64,000 nucleotides of DNA from Butyricimonas sp. Marseille-P3923 (GTDB taxonomy: Bacteria > Bacteroidota > Bacteroidia > Bacteroidales > Marinifilaceae), in contig NZ_FXXL01000005.1 in NCBI RefSeq assembly GCF_900184685.1, positions 62,001-126,000 on the forward strand, given 5' to 3'. The position numbers and the translations under genes were made by a program. This document shows, piece by piece, positions 26,434 through 35,980 of the stretch (its first letter is position 1; every line of letters starts with the position of its first letter). The notes under the pieces were generated by a model that saw only the letters and a program-made list of their open reading frames with translations, ran no database searches and was not told where the DNA came from.

Positions 26434-28605
26434 ATGTCACCAATACGTCAGATTAAAAGTCTGTTACTCGTCTTATGCCTTGCCTTCCCCACTCTTTCGT
26501 TCGCGGACGAGGGGATGTGGCTCGTGCAACTCATGGCACAGACCAACTACAAGGCAATGAAATCCCACGGGCTGAAACTGAAAGCCTCGCAGATATACAA
26601 CGAGGAACAACCCTCGATAAAAGACGCCATCGTCGCCATCGACTACGGCACCTGCACGGGAAGCATGATCTCCCGACAGGGACTGATGATTACCAATCAT
26701 CATTGCGCCTACAACGATATTCAAAAACTAAGTTCCCTCGAACACGATTACCTGCGGAACGGTTTTTGGGCAAAGAGCCAATCGGAAGAAATCCCCCTGC
26801 CCGGCAAAGTGGTTTTATTCCTCGACCGGGTGATTGACGTCACTGACGAGTACCGAGAAGAACTGAAAAAACACGCGCCGGAAAGAGAATACCCCATCTA
26901 TTCCATGCGAAAAGTAAACTTCATGCTTGAGAAACGTTATGCCAAAGAAGGCTACGAGGTATCCTGCAACGCAATCATGAAAGGCGATAAATATTACCTT
27001 TACTTCTACCGCATATTCAAAGATGTACGTCTGGTATTCGCTCCCCCCACGTGCTTCGGGGCTTTCGGGAAAGACACGGACAACTGGACATGGCCCCAGC
27101 ACAAGGGTGATTTCACCATGTACCGCGTGTACGGGGACAAAGACGGCAACCCGGCAGAGTACTCCCCGGCAAACACCCCCATCACCCCCCGTTATGTACT
27201 GCCCGTATCCATGAAAGGAGTGAAAGAAGGGGATTACGCCATGATCATGGGCTACCCGTACACCACCTCCCGCTACACGCCCTCGTGGGGAGTTAGCGAA
27301 AAAATCGGACGTTCCAATCCCGCCATGATTAAGGTAAGAACCAAAAAACTCGACATCCTTAACGAGGCGATGAACGCTGATCCTGAAGTCAATATCAAGT
27401 ACGCCTACAAAGCATTCTCCATCAGCAACCCGTGGAAATTCACCATCGGGGAAAGCGAATACGTGAAACGCTACCAAGTGGCAGCCTTGAAAGCAGAAGA
27501 GGAACAACGCCTTGACCGCTGGATTAAAGCCGCTCCCGACCGTCTGGCACGCTACGGCAACCTGCTGGAAGAACTGAAAAACACGTACGACATCACCGCC
27601 CCCTACATCTCGTCGGACGTCTACTACAAGGAAGCCATTGTCAACGGTGCCGACATCATGCGTCTTGCTATGCGGGTACGGGGGTTGGAGTCTTCCATGC
27701 TCCGGGAGAAGGTCACCACACTCGACCCGAAAAGCACACAATGCGAGGGTTTCCGGGATTATTGCGAGAAATACTTCAAAGACTACGACGAGGCGACGGA
27801 CAAAAAAGTATTCGCTGCCCTCTTCCCGCTCTACGTGAAGAACGTGAACCCGGAACATTTACCCGCGGAAGTCACGAACCTCGTGCAGGAGTACAACGGC
27901 GACTACACCCGGCTGACGGATTCACTTTACGCCCGCTCTTTCTTGGCAAACCAAGAGCGCCTGTACGCAGCATTGGAGAACTTCAATCTCGAACTGTTGG
28001 CAAACGATCCGGTGTACTCGCTCTCCCGAATCACGCGGGAAACGAATCAAAATCTACGGGACGGCATCCGGGACAACGAGAAAAAAAATGCTTACTTACG
28101 CACACTCTACACGAGAGCCCTGCTCGAAATGAACCGGGATAAAACTCTTCCCCCGGATGCCAACTCCACCATGCGCATCACGTACGGCAACATCGGCGGC
28201 TATTCGCCAAAAGACGGAGTCACCTATTCTTACCGTGCCTCTATCAACGGCTACAATGAAAAATACGTGAAAGACGATCCGGAATTTGACCTGACACCCG
28301 AAGTCTTGGCAGCCATCCGCACGGGAAATTGGGGACGTTACGCCGATAAAGACGGCAAACTATACACGAGTTTCGCCTGCAACTTGGACATCACGGGAGG
28401 CAACTCCGGCAGCCCCGTCCTGAACGCGAAAGGCGAAATCATCGGTCTTGCCTACGACGGCAATTGGGAATCCATGGCAGGCGACCTGTATTTTCATCCC
28501 GACTACAATAAAAGTATCTGCGTGGATATCCGCTTCGTTCTCTGGATTTTAGACAATTATGCCGGGGCAACAAATATACTGAAAGAAATTTCCATTGTTG
28601 AATAA
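26434..28605 (+). CDS. S46-family dipeptidyl-peptidase, DPP7-like
   Basis: A 723-residue exported serine peptidase. The ATG at 26434 gives a clean signal peptide ending TLSFA. The triad is visible: TNHHC (His89/His90), KGDF (Asp226) and GGNSGSPV (Ser658). At Ser+18 the residue is Gly (DGNWE), which in this family marks DPP7 (hydrophobic P1) rather than DPP11 (Arg, acidic P1). It releases dipeptides from imported oligopeptides in the periplasm, fitting an amino-acid-fermenting Bacteroidales. The longer reading frame starting at 26350 runs through element R6 and is rejected. Confidence 0.92.
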   Translation: MSPIRQIKSLLLVLCLAFPTLSFADEGMWLVQLMAQTNYKAMKSHGLKLKASQIYNEEQPSIKDAIVAIDYGTCTGSMISRQGLMITNHHCAYNDIQKLSSLEHDYLRNGFWAKSQSEEIPLPGKVVLFLDRVIDVTDEYREELKKHAPEREYPIYSMRKVNFMLEKRYAKEGYEVSCNAIMKGDKYYLYFYRIFKDVRLVFAPPTCFGAFGKDTDNWTWPQHKGDFTMYRVYGDKDGNPAEYSPANTPITPRYVLPVSMKGVKEGDYAMIMGYPYTTSRYTPSWGVSEKIGRSNPAMIKVRTKKLDILNEAMNADPEVNIKYAYKAFSISNPWKFTIGESEYVKRYQVAALKAEEEQRLDRWIKAAPDRLARYGNLLEELKNTYDITAPYISSDVYYKEAIVNGADIMRLAMRVRGLESSMLREKVTTLDPKSTQCEGFRDYCEKYFKDYDEATDKKVFAALFPLYVKNVNPEHLPAEVTNLVQEYNGDYTRLTDSLYARSFLANQERLYAALENFNLELLANDPVYSLSRITRETNQNLRDGIRDNEKKNAYLRTLYTRALLEMNRDKTLPPDANSTMRITYGNIGGYSPKDGVTYSYRASINGYNEKYVKDDPEFDLTPEVLAAIRTGNWGRYADKDGKLYTSFACNLDITGGNSGSPVLNAKGEIIGLAYDGNWESMAGDLYFHPDYNKSICVDIRFVLWILDNYAGATNILKEISIVE

Positions 28606-28616
28606 TAAAAAATTAC

Positions 28617-28624
28617 TATATTTG
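28617..28624 (+). promoter_or_regulatory. Bacteroidetes -7 promoter element of the small RNA candidate
   Basis: TATATTTG, with a TTG 16 bases upstream (28,598-28,600) at the -33 position. It starts 11 bases after the peptidase stop codon. Confidence 0.6.
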
Positions 28625-28628
28625 TATT

Positions 28629-28776
28629 TGTCAAGGAGTGAGTAATCTTGATACGAAAAGCACACTACGATTATTTAATGTTTTTAATCAATCGGTCACT
28701 GAAGCACGCACCAAAAAAAGTGATCTTAGTTTGATTCCTTGACATAGCGACCTCGCGACGAGGTCGCTTTCTTTTT
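28629..28776 (+). ncRNA. Candidate structured small RNA of about 140 nt
   Basis: No ORF. Predicted transcription starts at about 28,629, exactly where TGTCAAGG begins; CCTTGACA at 28,737-28,744 closes it as a long-range stem. Inside are a GATTA/TAATC hairpin and GTCACT/AGTGAT pairing. Directly after lies a strong terminator: GCGACCTCG (28,747-28,755), loop, CGAGGTCGC (28,759-28,767) and a T-rich tract to 28,776. I could not match it to 6S, SRP, tmRNA or RNase P RNA. It could also be a leader of nothing, since the next gene is convergent. Confidence 0.55.
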
Positions 28777-28800
28777 ACTAACAAAACAATATCAATCATC

Positions 28801-28834
28801 AAAAAAGGAGGTTATCCCGAAAGGGACAACCTCC
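28801..28834 (-). terminator. Rho-independent terminator of the minus-strand operon
   Basis: On the minus strand GGAGGTTGTCCC, loop TTTC and GGGATAACCTCC form a long stem followed by six T. It sits 31 bases after the zinc protease stop codon. Confidence 0.85.
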
Positions 28835-28864
28835 TCATCTTATAAAATAAGCATAAAATGCTAA

Positions 28865-31519
28865 TTACTTTTTCTTCATTTCTTCCAACACGGATATCAA
28901 ACCTTCATAATGCACTCTATCAGCACGGTTCGCTGATGCTAACTTACCCTTCAACAAAGTAACAACCCGTTTCAACATAGCTTGATTATACCCGAAACTA
29001 TTGTTAATAGCATCAATTTCCACCTCACCTTGGAAAGGCGAAGCTCCCTGTCCAAACTGCACGGGCAACCCTTCAGGTGCCAAAACGTTCATTCCGAATT
29101 CTTCCTCAATATTCTGGGAATGACTATGTAGCACCTCCATCAATCCTTTAGGACACAACTCGTAAGCCTCAATTTCTGCCAAAGATGGATTCAAACTTTG
29201 AATTCCTTTATTACTTAGGTACTTAGTAGAGATAGCAGCCATATTCTTGAAAATATTTTCTTGAATTATTCTATCTGCTGCAGTTAATTTTCTTCCCTGA
29301 ATCGTGGGAGCAAATACGCCGGCATACAAATCGTCGTAGAATTCACCAATTGTATAAGGATTTTTCTCTTTTGAAACATGAGAAGACAAAATTACATGTC
29401 CTCCTTTAGCAACGATAGCCTTACTAATTCCGGCAACAATCTTTGCAGACGGATATACAGCCAATCCCGTTTGATTGATTAATTCGGGAAGATTAATCCA
29501 GTCGCTATTTCTCAATTCTTTAATCACCCATGCCAACGCTTCCTTTTGTTTTGCATGCGGCACAGATACCACAGCCTCACCAGCCGTACCATCTTTCACT
29601 TGTGTCAAATGCACACCACCAACCTGATACAGCACATTCAACAAATAACGCGTATACTGCGACTGAATAGCTTTGTAAAGTTGCATTCTATGAGTGTAAT
29701 CCACATCATCTTCAATCCACTCGTTCAAATGGCTCAAGATATATTTCAAATTCTTGATCCCGTAGGTACTTGCTTTCAACGGATCATCACCCAAATCTTC
29801 TTCCAATGCACTCGGGTCGATACGAAACATCAATTGCTGACGACCGTAACGATAAAGAGGATCTCCAGCCTTCTCGTCAAGCCATTTTTGTGTAATCTCG
29901 GCTTCCTCCCACATATCCTTCGCTTCCGGAACAGGAGAATACAACCACTTAATCACGTAATAATCATACACACCAAGTTCGGGAGGTGTCAATTTCACTC
30001 CTTTATCTCCCGGTTGCGCTACATAATTGAAACGAGCGTAATCCATGATAGAAGAAGTTGTCCCGTATTTTTGAGTGAAAGAAGCGGAACGTAACGAATC
30101 CACCGGAATTGAAGCAGAAGCTGACATATTGTGCATCAACCCCAAAGTATGCCCGATCTCGTGAGAAATGACATAAACGATAGACTCATCAAGAACATCT
30201 TTCGGCATCTTAGAGGCACGAACGCGAGGATCAAGTTGTGCGGTTTGAACAAAACGCCAGTTATTAATCAACTCTACAATATTATTGTATACAATCACGG
30301 AAGCATTAATAATCTCTCCGGTTGTCGGGTCTACCCACGACGGTCCCATGGCATTTGCCACTGCATTCGGGCAATAACGGATACACGTGTATTTCAAGTT
30401 ATCCGGATCGAAATTAGGATCATCCTTCGGGAAATCTTTTGCAACCATCACGTTTTTGAAACCTATCTTCTCGAAAGCCTTATTCCAGATCAAAATTCCC
30501 TCTTTAATCGGACCTTTCCACTCGTCAGGAAAAACATCATCCACGTACCACACGATCGGCTTCACTGGTTCAACAAGCTCTCCGCGCTTCCAAGCCTCCA
30601 TATCTTTGGGTTCCAAACGCCAACGGTTCGACAAGATATAAGAATCAAATCCGTCTTTTTGTTGAGATATTTTCCGAATAGGCAACTGCATCCTATCACT
30701 TGCCGAATTCACCGTGAAAAAAACTCCGACACGGGAATCCTGAACACGAGGTCTCATTTTAGCCTCCGGCAACAAAAGGAAAGTAATCACCGAACGAGTT
30801 GACACCTGTCCAAAATCTATTTTGCCAAATAATGATACGATATAAGCCTCTACCGGCTGAGAAACTTCCACAGATGCATTATCTTCAAATGCTTTTATAC
30901 CTTCAAAAGAAAATTTACTTGAAACTGGAGATGAAGTTATCATTCCACCGCTAACTTTCGGGGCAAGTTCTTTATTCTCCTTTATAAAGGAAGTCACGTC
31001 AATTACCACGGCTGAACTATCCGCGTTATACGAATGAATCGAGAACGATTTTGCCGGTATATCGATATAATTCTTTTCCATGGCTTTCTTTATCCAAGGT
31101 TTATCTTCTCCCGCGGTAGCCGCCAAATTGGGTTTATTGAAAACAATTGCAGAATCTTTTTTAATCACGCGATAGAGCTTAGGATCATTGTATTTATACC
31201 CCACGTTAAGTAATGAAGGCTCCGAAGTGGCGGACACGGTTCCTCCCACTAATATTTCACGATTCACATATTTCAAAGGATACTCCAGATAAATCTTCTG
31301 TCCCACTTTGTGAATCGTCAAAAAATCACCTTTCGCGGTAACGATTCCCGGGCTTTTCATCAAAGTTTCGTATTTATTCTTCTTCTTGACAACAGGTAGT
31401 TTCACCTCCTCTGTTGCTTCTTTTTTCTTCTTTTTTTTGAACAACTCCCCTGCATAACTCTCTCCCGCGGAAGGAATAAGCAAGGACAGTAACATTGCTA
31501 ATACAAAACAATTTTTCAT
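28865..31519 (-). CDS. DUF5117/DUF5118-type zinc-dependent metalloprotease
   Basis: About 884 residues from the ATG at 31519, which gives a proper signal peptide (MKNCFVLAMLLSLLIPSAG). A lysine-rich patch follows, then beta-rich DUF5118/DUF5117 regions, and a metzincin-like zinc motif HEIGHTLGLMHN near residue 450, followed by DUF4953-type sequence. Secreted or periplasmic endopeptidase by inference. It is the last gene of the SusC/SusD operon, 67 bases after the preceding thioredoxin-like gene, and has a strong terminator behind it. Similar proteins accompany SusCD systems in gut Bacteroidales. Confidence 0.85.
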   Translation of the reverse strand: MKNCFVLAMLLSLLIPSAGESYAGELFKKKKKKEATEEVKLPVVKKKNKYETLMKSPGIVTAKGDFLTIHKVGQKIYLEYPLKYVNREILVGGTVSATSEPSLLNVGYKYNDPKLYRVIKKDSAIVFNKPNLAATAGEDKPWIKKAMEKNYIDIPAKSFSIHSYNADSSAVVIDVTSFIKENKELAPKVSGGMITSSPVSSKFSFEGIKAFEDNASVEVSQPVEAYIVSLFGKIDFGQVSTRSVITFLLLPEAKMRPRVQDSRVGVFFTVNSASDRMQLPIRKISQQKDGFDSYILSNRWRLEPKDMEAWKRGELVEPVKPIVWYVDDVFPDEWKGPIKEGILIWNKAFEKIGFKNVMVAKDFPKDDPNFDPDNLKYTCIRYCPNAVANAMGPSWVDPTTGEIINASVIVYNNIVELINNWRFVQTAQLDPRVRASKMPKDVLDESIVYVISHEIGHTLGLMHNMSASASIPVDSLRSASFTQKYGTTSSIMDYARFNYVAQPGDKGVKLTPPELGVYDYYVIKWLYSPVPEAKDMWEEAEITQKWLDEKAGDPLYRYGRQQLMFRIDPSALEEDLGDDPLKASTYGIKNLKYILSHLNEWIEDDVDYTHRMQLYKAIQSQYTRYLLNVLYQVGGVHLTQVKDGTAGEAVVSVPHAKQKEALAWVIKELRNSDWINLPELINQTGLAVYPSAKIVAGISKAIVAKGGHVILSSHVSKEKNPYTIGEFYDDLYAGVFAPTIQGRKLTAADRIIQENIFKNMAAISTKYLSNKGIQSLNPSLAEIEAYELCPKGLMEVLHSHSQNIEEEFGMNVLAPEGLPVQFGQGASPFQGEVEIDAINNSFGYNQAMLKRVVTLLKGKLASANRADRVHYEGLISVLEEMKKK

Positions 31520-31586
31520 TTTTAAAAATTTAAAATTAAACACTGTGATAACATAAAAAACAAACATTTATCATTAAAATAACATC

Positions 31587-32678
31587 CTATATTCCAACTC
31601 GTTTGTAGAACAAAAGACTTTTCACGAACACCCGTTTAAACAACGACTGATTAACGGGAGAAATAAACCACCCGGAGCGCAATACACCGTCTACTTCCAC
31701 GAAAATATAACGCGGAAGAGCCCCTATCACGTAATCTTTCATGAAAGCACTTTTAGTCTTGTCACAAAACAAGTTTATCATCCACCCCGTTGGTTTTTTC
31801 CCCGTCAATATTTTTCTCCATTTGTCCATATCTTCACTCGCACCCACGGCAATATTCACGAACACGATACCGCCCTCACCCCATTTTTCATTCACATTTT
31901 TTGCTTCAGCAAACGTATCCAACTCGTCAGCACCATTCACGCTATCCAACGCCCACACGCAAATAAACACACATTTTTCCTGAAAGTCCGTCAATCGAAA
32001 CGTATTTCCCTTGTCATCCGGCAACACGATTTCGGGCGCGATCGCGTTTTCCCGAACAGGAGTGTACATCTTCTCCAATTCATTCACCCGCTCTACAATC
32101 TCCCGATTTTTCATACAACACCTGAAAACTTCAAATACAGGCACCAGATCTTTGCTCATCCCATTCACTTGTAACTCCTTCTCCAACAATCCGAACGCGT
32201 AAATCTGACGCACTTTTTCACTCTTGATGCCATACAAGCACTCCTTCATACGCATATAACTTGTGCTCCCCTTATTCACCCGGAAATACCAATCCAACAC
32301 GTTTTTCAAATCCCCCGGTGACAACAATTCCAACTCGGGAACATCCGGATCAGTACTCAATTGACAGGGACGCAATTTTTGCAAATCTCCAGGTCGCCCA
32401 CCAATCGCCTCCCAATACCGAAAAATATTTTCCCGCTGATACGCGTGCCACAACAACGTGGCTCGCCCTCTCTCTTGGGTATCATCAATCCCACGCACAA
32501 GTTCGTTAGCCCGGGCATCCATCCCTTTCAATGCCCGCGTATAGCTGTCTATCGAAAGCGTCCCGTCCACATTCTCGTAAATCTTTTTTAATTCCGGGTA
32601 AGACGTTTGGGCATACAACTCCCCTTGTAGTAGCATAAAACACGCTACTATACTGCATACAACACTTCTCATACTCAT
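31587..32678 (-). CDS. Exported thioredoxin-fold protein without CxxC (module 2)
   Basis: A 363-residue protein with a signal peptide ending LYAQ, an alpha-helical N-terminal part, and a C-terminal TlpA-like fold (GNTFRLTDFQEKCVFICVWA; later GALPRYIFVEVDG). Where TlpA proteins have WCxPC, this one has ALDSVNGA, so it cannot catalyse disulfide exchange. The same architecture and length are found at 33800-34888. Its start overlaps the stop of the upstream TlpA gene. A scaffold, chaperone or substrate-binding role is inference. Confidence 0.75.
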   Translation of the reverse strand: MSMRSVVCSIVACFMLLQGELYAQTSYPELKKIYENVDGTLSIDSYTRALKGMDARANELVRGIDDTQERGRATLLWHAYQRENIFRYWEAIGGRPGDLQKLRPCQLSTDPDVPELELLSPGDLKNVLDWYFRVNKGSTSYMRMKECLYGIKSEKVRQIYAFGLLEKELQVNGMSKDLVPVFEVFRCCMKNREIVERVNELEKMYTPVRENAIAPEIVLPDDKGNTFRLTDFQEKCVFICVWALDSVNGADELDTFAEAKNVNEKWGEGGIVFVNIAVGASEDMDKWRKILTGKKPTGWMINLFCDKTKSAFMKDYVIGALPRYIFVEVDGVLRSGWFISPVNQSLFKRVFVKSLLFYKRVGI

Positions 32679-33787
32679 TATTTTAACATCTCCAACAATT
32701 TATTCCGCAAAACTTCTCGACGTAAAGATTTCCCCGCGACAGTTCCATCTTTATCGAGTACCACGATAAAAGGAATACTCCTAATATCCAATGCCTTACA
32801 TATTCCTCGTTCCAAATCAAACCCGTACCGGTTACGAACACTTAACCATTCCAACTTCTCTGCGGCATTGGCACGAGCCCAAGCCTTCGCCGAATTATCC
32901 AACGACACACTCACGAACTTCACGCCTTTCCCCTCCAATTCTTTATACAACGTCTTCAAATATTGAAGTTCCGCCCGACAGGGAGCGCACCAAGATGCCC
33001 AAAAATCAATCACGTACACGCTTCCGCCCCAATCCTTCAATGTCAACGAATCTCCTGCTATCGAACACACTTCTATTTCGGGAAATTTCTTCCCGTTAGC
33101 CATATTTTCCACCCGCTCCAATCTCCGTTTCAACGCCTTGCCTATCTCCAACCGCTTCACTCTCTCCGACAACAATTCATACATCTTTATACCCTTATCG
33201 TAATCGTTCTTCATCTCCATCAATGCAATATGGGCAGAAGCTATATTATCCGGATTCTCCTCTATAAAAATACAAGTTTCCTTAAACCTCAACTGTTGAA
33301 GTTCAGCTTCAGCTTCAAACGAAAATATATTTTCCATGCTAACATTCTTTTCCGACATCTCGCTTGCTTGCTTTTCCAACATCTCGCTTACTTGCTTTTT
33401 CTGCATCTCGCTTGCTTTTTTTTCCATCTCCATTTCATATTTCTTGAAACAGTCTTGGGCGGGCGAACCTTTCAAATTCTTCAAATGAGCTCCTTCAAGA
33501 AATTCTGCAACCAACTCTTGTCCATCCAATAGAACCGTCATCTTCTTATCATTCACCTGCAAAACATAACATCCCGGTTCCTCCAACTCCCCTTTCAAAA
33601 TGAACTCATAATTATCCAAATCCGCAGAAGCCAAAACACGTGAAACAGAATCATTCGCGCGAATAAACACCGTCCCATACTTCATGCCCGGTACACGCCC
33701 TTTCATCGTAAAACAATATCCCCCGGCTTCTGAGCATCCCCACGCGCAATACAACAGTATAGCTATTATCACTAATCTCATAATCAA
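32678..33787 (-). CDS. TlpA-family thioredoxin with DUF4369-like N terminus (module 2)
   Basis: A 369-residue lipoprotein (Cys near residue 18, YCAWGCSEAGG). The N-terminal part is a DUF4369-like beta domain (KYGTVFIRANDS); a C-terminal thioredoxin domain has FWASWCAPC (Cys267, Cys270) and the cis-proline SIPF. It would reduce or isomerise disulfides in the periplasm or at the outer membrane. Between the domains is a charged helical linker with three 8-residue repeats (SEM-x-xKQ-x type) encoded by a 24-bp tandem repeat. A second copy of the module lies upstream. Confidence 0.88.
   Translation of the reverse strand: MIMRLVIIAILLYCAWGCSEAGGYCFTMKGRVPGMKYGTVFIRANDSVSRVLASADLDNYEFILKGELEEPGCYVLQVNDKKMTVLLDGQELVAEFLEGAHLKNLKGSPAQDCFKKYEMEMEKKASEMQKKQVSEMLEKQASEMSEKNVSMENIFSFEAEAELQQLRFKETCIFIEENPDNIASAHIALMEMKNDYDKGIKMYELLSERVKRLEIGKALKRRLERVENMANGKKFPEIEVCSIAGDSLTLKDWGGSVYVIDFWASWCAPCRAELQYLKTLYKELEGKGVKFVSVSLDNSAKAWARANAAEKLEWLSVRNRYGFDLERGICKALDIRSIPFIVVLDKDGTVAGKSLRREVLRNKLLEMLK
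33356..33427. repeat. 24-bp in-frame tandem repeat, three units
   Basis: Three units beginning CATCTCGCTT encode the charged linker KASEMQKK / QVSEMLEK / QASEMSEK of the TlpA protein. Unit length is eight codons, so copy-number change would lengthen or shorten the linker without frameshift. Confidence 0.75.
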
Positions 33788-33799
33788 ACAATTTCTATT

Positions 33800-34888
33800 T
33801 TACTTCAACATATCAAGCAAATTCAGAGTTTTCTTATCTCCAAATTGATAAGAAAACTCGGGCATCCCCGGAGCTATATACCAGGCATTTCTCACAGAAC
33901 CATCCTTGTTGACAAACACGTAACGAGGCAACCGGGATATACAATAATCCCGCACGAAAGAACATCTTTCCACATCACAGAAAAGGAAGTCTACTTTACC
34001 CGCCTTTTCATCCACCTGTTTTCTCCACGCCTCCCGTGCATCCGCTTTCCCCAAACAAACACAGAGGTACACGAACCGATCGGTATTATTATATTCATCG
34101 GGTAAATCCATGAACCGACTTATTGCCTCGTTCTCATCCATTCCTACCGAAAAGACTCCTATAAACACATGTTTACCCTTGAAACCAGAGAGTTTCACGC
34201 TCTCCCCCTTTCGGTTTTCCAACACGAATTCAGGAGCGGCAGCCCCCGCTTGAAGCGGACGGTATTGCTCCACCAACGCTTCCACCTCTTTCACGGTTTC
34301 CGGAGTCTTGGAACACCAGCGCACATTCTCGCAAATCTCAGCCACTTTCTTCCCGAATCCCTCTTGTTCGAATGTTCTCCTCAAAAAGGGCAACACGTAA
34401 GCATTACGTATTTTCTCACTTTTCACGTTAAATAACACGTATGAACAACCACTCAAATTCATTCGAACCACATTATACACCTCCAAATAATCATCTATCA
34501 ACTCCACCAGCATCTCTTGCGGCAACAACTCCAAATCCGGACTATCCAAATCAAACCCCGGATACAAACGCTCTAGTACACCATGTACAACAGTTCGCTC
34601 CGCACTTCGTTTTCTCAAGAAATCACAAGCATACGCAAAAACCTCTTTTATCTCTCTAATCCGCATACCCCTAGTGTCATTTTTCGGAAGAGTATTCATT
34701 AATTTCTCTGTTTGAGCATGTGCGGCACTCAAAGCCTCCTCAAAACCGGCAATATCATTCGCATCAATCACCTGTTGATAATTCTTTGCCATTTCAGCAA
34801 ACCGTTCATCTTCTTGCGCAAAAAGTATGCATGGCATCAACCAACAAACAAACAATAATATACTACAAATAAAATATACTCTCATCAC
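33800..34888 (-). CDS. Exported thioredoxin-fold protein without CxxC (module 1)
   Basis: A 362-residue protein with a signal peptide ending ILFAQ, a helical N-terminal half and a C-terminal TlpA-like fold (GESVKLSGFKGKHVFIGVFS; later ISRLPRYVFVNKDG). The active-site cysteines are missing: the place of WCxPC reads SVGMDE. Length and layout match the protein at 31587-32678, so the two are paralogues. Gaps of 3 and 12 bases to its neighbours show it belongs to the operon. Confidence 0.75.
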   Translation of the reverse strand: MMRVYFICSILLFVCWLMPCILFAQEDERFAEMAKNYQQVIDANDIAGFEEALSAAHAQTEKLMNTLPKNDTRGMRIREIKEVFAYACDFLRKRSAERTVVHGVLERLYPGFDLDSPDLELLPQEMLVELIDDYLEVYNVVRMNLSGCSYVLFNVKSEKIRNAYVLPFLRRTFEQEGFGKKVAEICENVRWCSKTPETVKEVEALVEQYRPLQAGAAAPEFVLENRKGESVKLSGFKGKHVFIGVFSVGMDENEAISRFMDLPDEYNNTDRFVYLCVCLGKADAREAWRKQVDEKAGKVDFLFCDVERCSFVRDYCISRLPRYVFVNKDGSVRNAWYIAPGMPEFSYQFGDKKTLNLLDMLK

Positions 34889-34891
34889 GTA

Positions 34892-35980
34892 CTATTCTTG
34901 TAACAACTCCATGATTTTCTTTTTCAACTGCCAATTTCTCAAATTACGAGCAACGATACAACCATCTTTAATCAATAAAATATATGGTATACTATTAAAT
35001 TTAAACTGCTCTCGAACACCTTTTCCATTCTTAAAACCGTATATATTCCGCACGCTTTTCCAAGGAATCTGTTCCTCCACACACGCTTTCTTCCAAGCCT
35101 CGACCTTATCATCCATGGAAATACTAATCATATTTACCCCGAATTTATGCACTTCCGGATACATCTCTTTCAAATAAGCCATTTCTTCGCGACAAGGTGC
35201 ACACCAAGATGCCCAAAAATCAAGCACCCATATCCCCGGAAAACGTTCTATCACCTCTGTTTTTCCTTCTTCCGTTTCCACCTCGAGCGGGGAAACTTCA
35301 CGTCCCAAAGCTAAACCAGCAAATACCTGTGTTTCTGCATACAATCGTTTACCTAATGTCAACTGCTGCATTTCCGGCGAAAGCAACGCGTACATTTCCA
35401 TCCCTCGCTCGTAATCCCTATTCAGCATACCCAATGCCTGATATACCGAGAAAATACAATCAGGATACGCTTGTATAAAATCACGAACAACACCGTATTT
35501 TACTCTTTCCACCCCGAAATACTCGATTGTTTTTTCGTCCAAATTAACTTTATCTTCCGGATGTTTCCGCGCCTCCCTATACTCCCGTCCGATTCGTTCC
35601 TCTTCCGGCTTGTACTTCTCCTCCATCCATTTCTCGAGCAACAGATTCATCTCCCTTACCTTCCCCTCCGTCAAGTTTACCCTTTCATTAATAATATCAA
35701 TAGCAACCTTCGTCTTCCCCTCATCCAATAGCAAAGGATGTTCCCAGTGATTTATTTTCAATATATACTCTCCCGGTTCTGGCAAATTCCCTTTCAACGA
35801 GATTTTTCCATCATCTATCTCGGAAGAAAAAAGAACATTTCGGGCGGAATCGGCACTTACAAGAAGTGCCGTTCCGTATTTACATCCTTTAATCTCTGCC
35901 GTCAATTCCATCCGACAGGTACCCGGTGCAGCACATCCCGCCCAAAATAAAATCCCCAAAATCACTCCATATCTTATCAT
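34892..35980 (-). CDS. TlpA-family thioredoxin with DUF4369-like N terminus (module 1)
   Basis: A 362-residue lipoprotein (lipobox FWAGC). The start at 35980 overlaps the upstream stop by ATGA and gives a clean signal peptide; the longer frame to 36055 is not needed. The N-terminal part has the DUF4369-like pattern KYGTALLVSADS; the C-terminal thioredoxin domain has FWASWCAPC (Cys260, Cys263) and cis-proline SIPY. The last 104 residues align without gaps in length to the TlpA protein at 32678-33787, so it is a tandem duplicate. Confidence 0.88.
   Translation of the reverse strand: MIRYGVILGILFWAGCAAPGTCRMELTAEIKGCKYGTALLVSADSARNVLFSSEIDDGKISLKGNLPEPGEYILKINHWEHPLLLDEGKTKVAIDIINERVNLTEGKVREMNLLLEKWMEEKYKPEEERIGREYREARKHPEDKVNLDEKTIEYFGVERVKYGVVRDFIQAYPDCIFSVYQALGMLNRDYERGMEMYALLSPEMQQLTLGKRLYAETQVFAGLALGREVSPLEVETEEGKTEVIERFPGIWVLDFWASWCAPCREEMAYLKEMYPEVHKFGVNMISISMDDKVEAWKKACVEEQIPWKSVRNIYGFKNGKGVREQFKFNSIPYILLIKDGCIVARNLRNWQLKKKIMELLQE

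Noticed and set aside
28629-28776. Assignment of the small RNA as 6S RNA
   Set aside because: The closing stem fits loosely, but the length is short for 6S and I could not see the conserved open-complex-like bulge.
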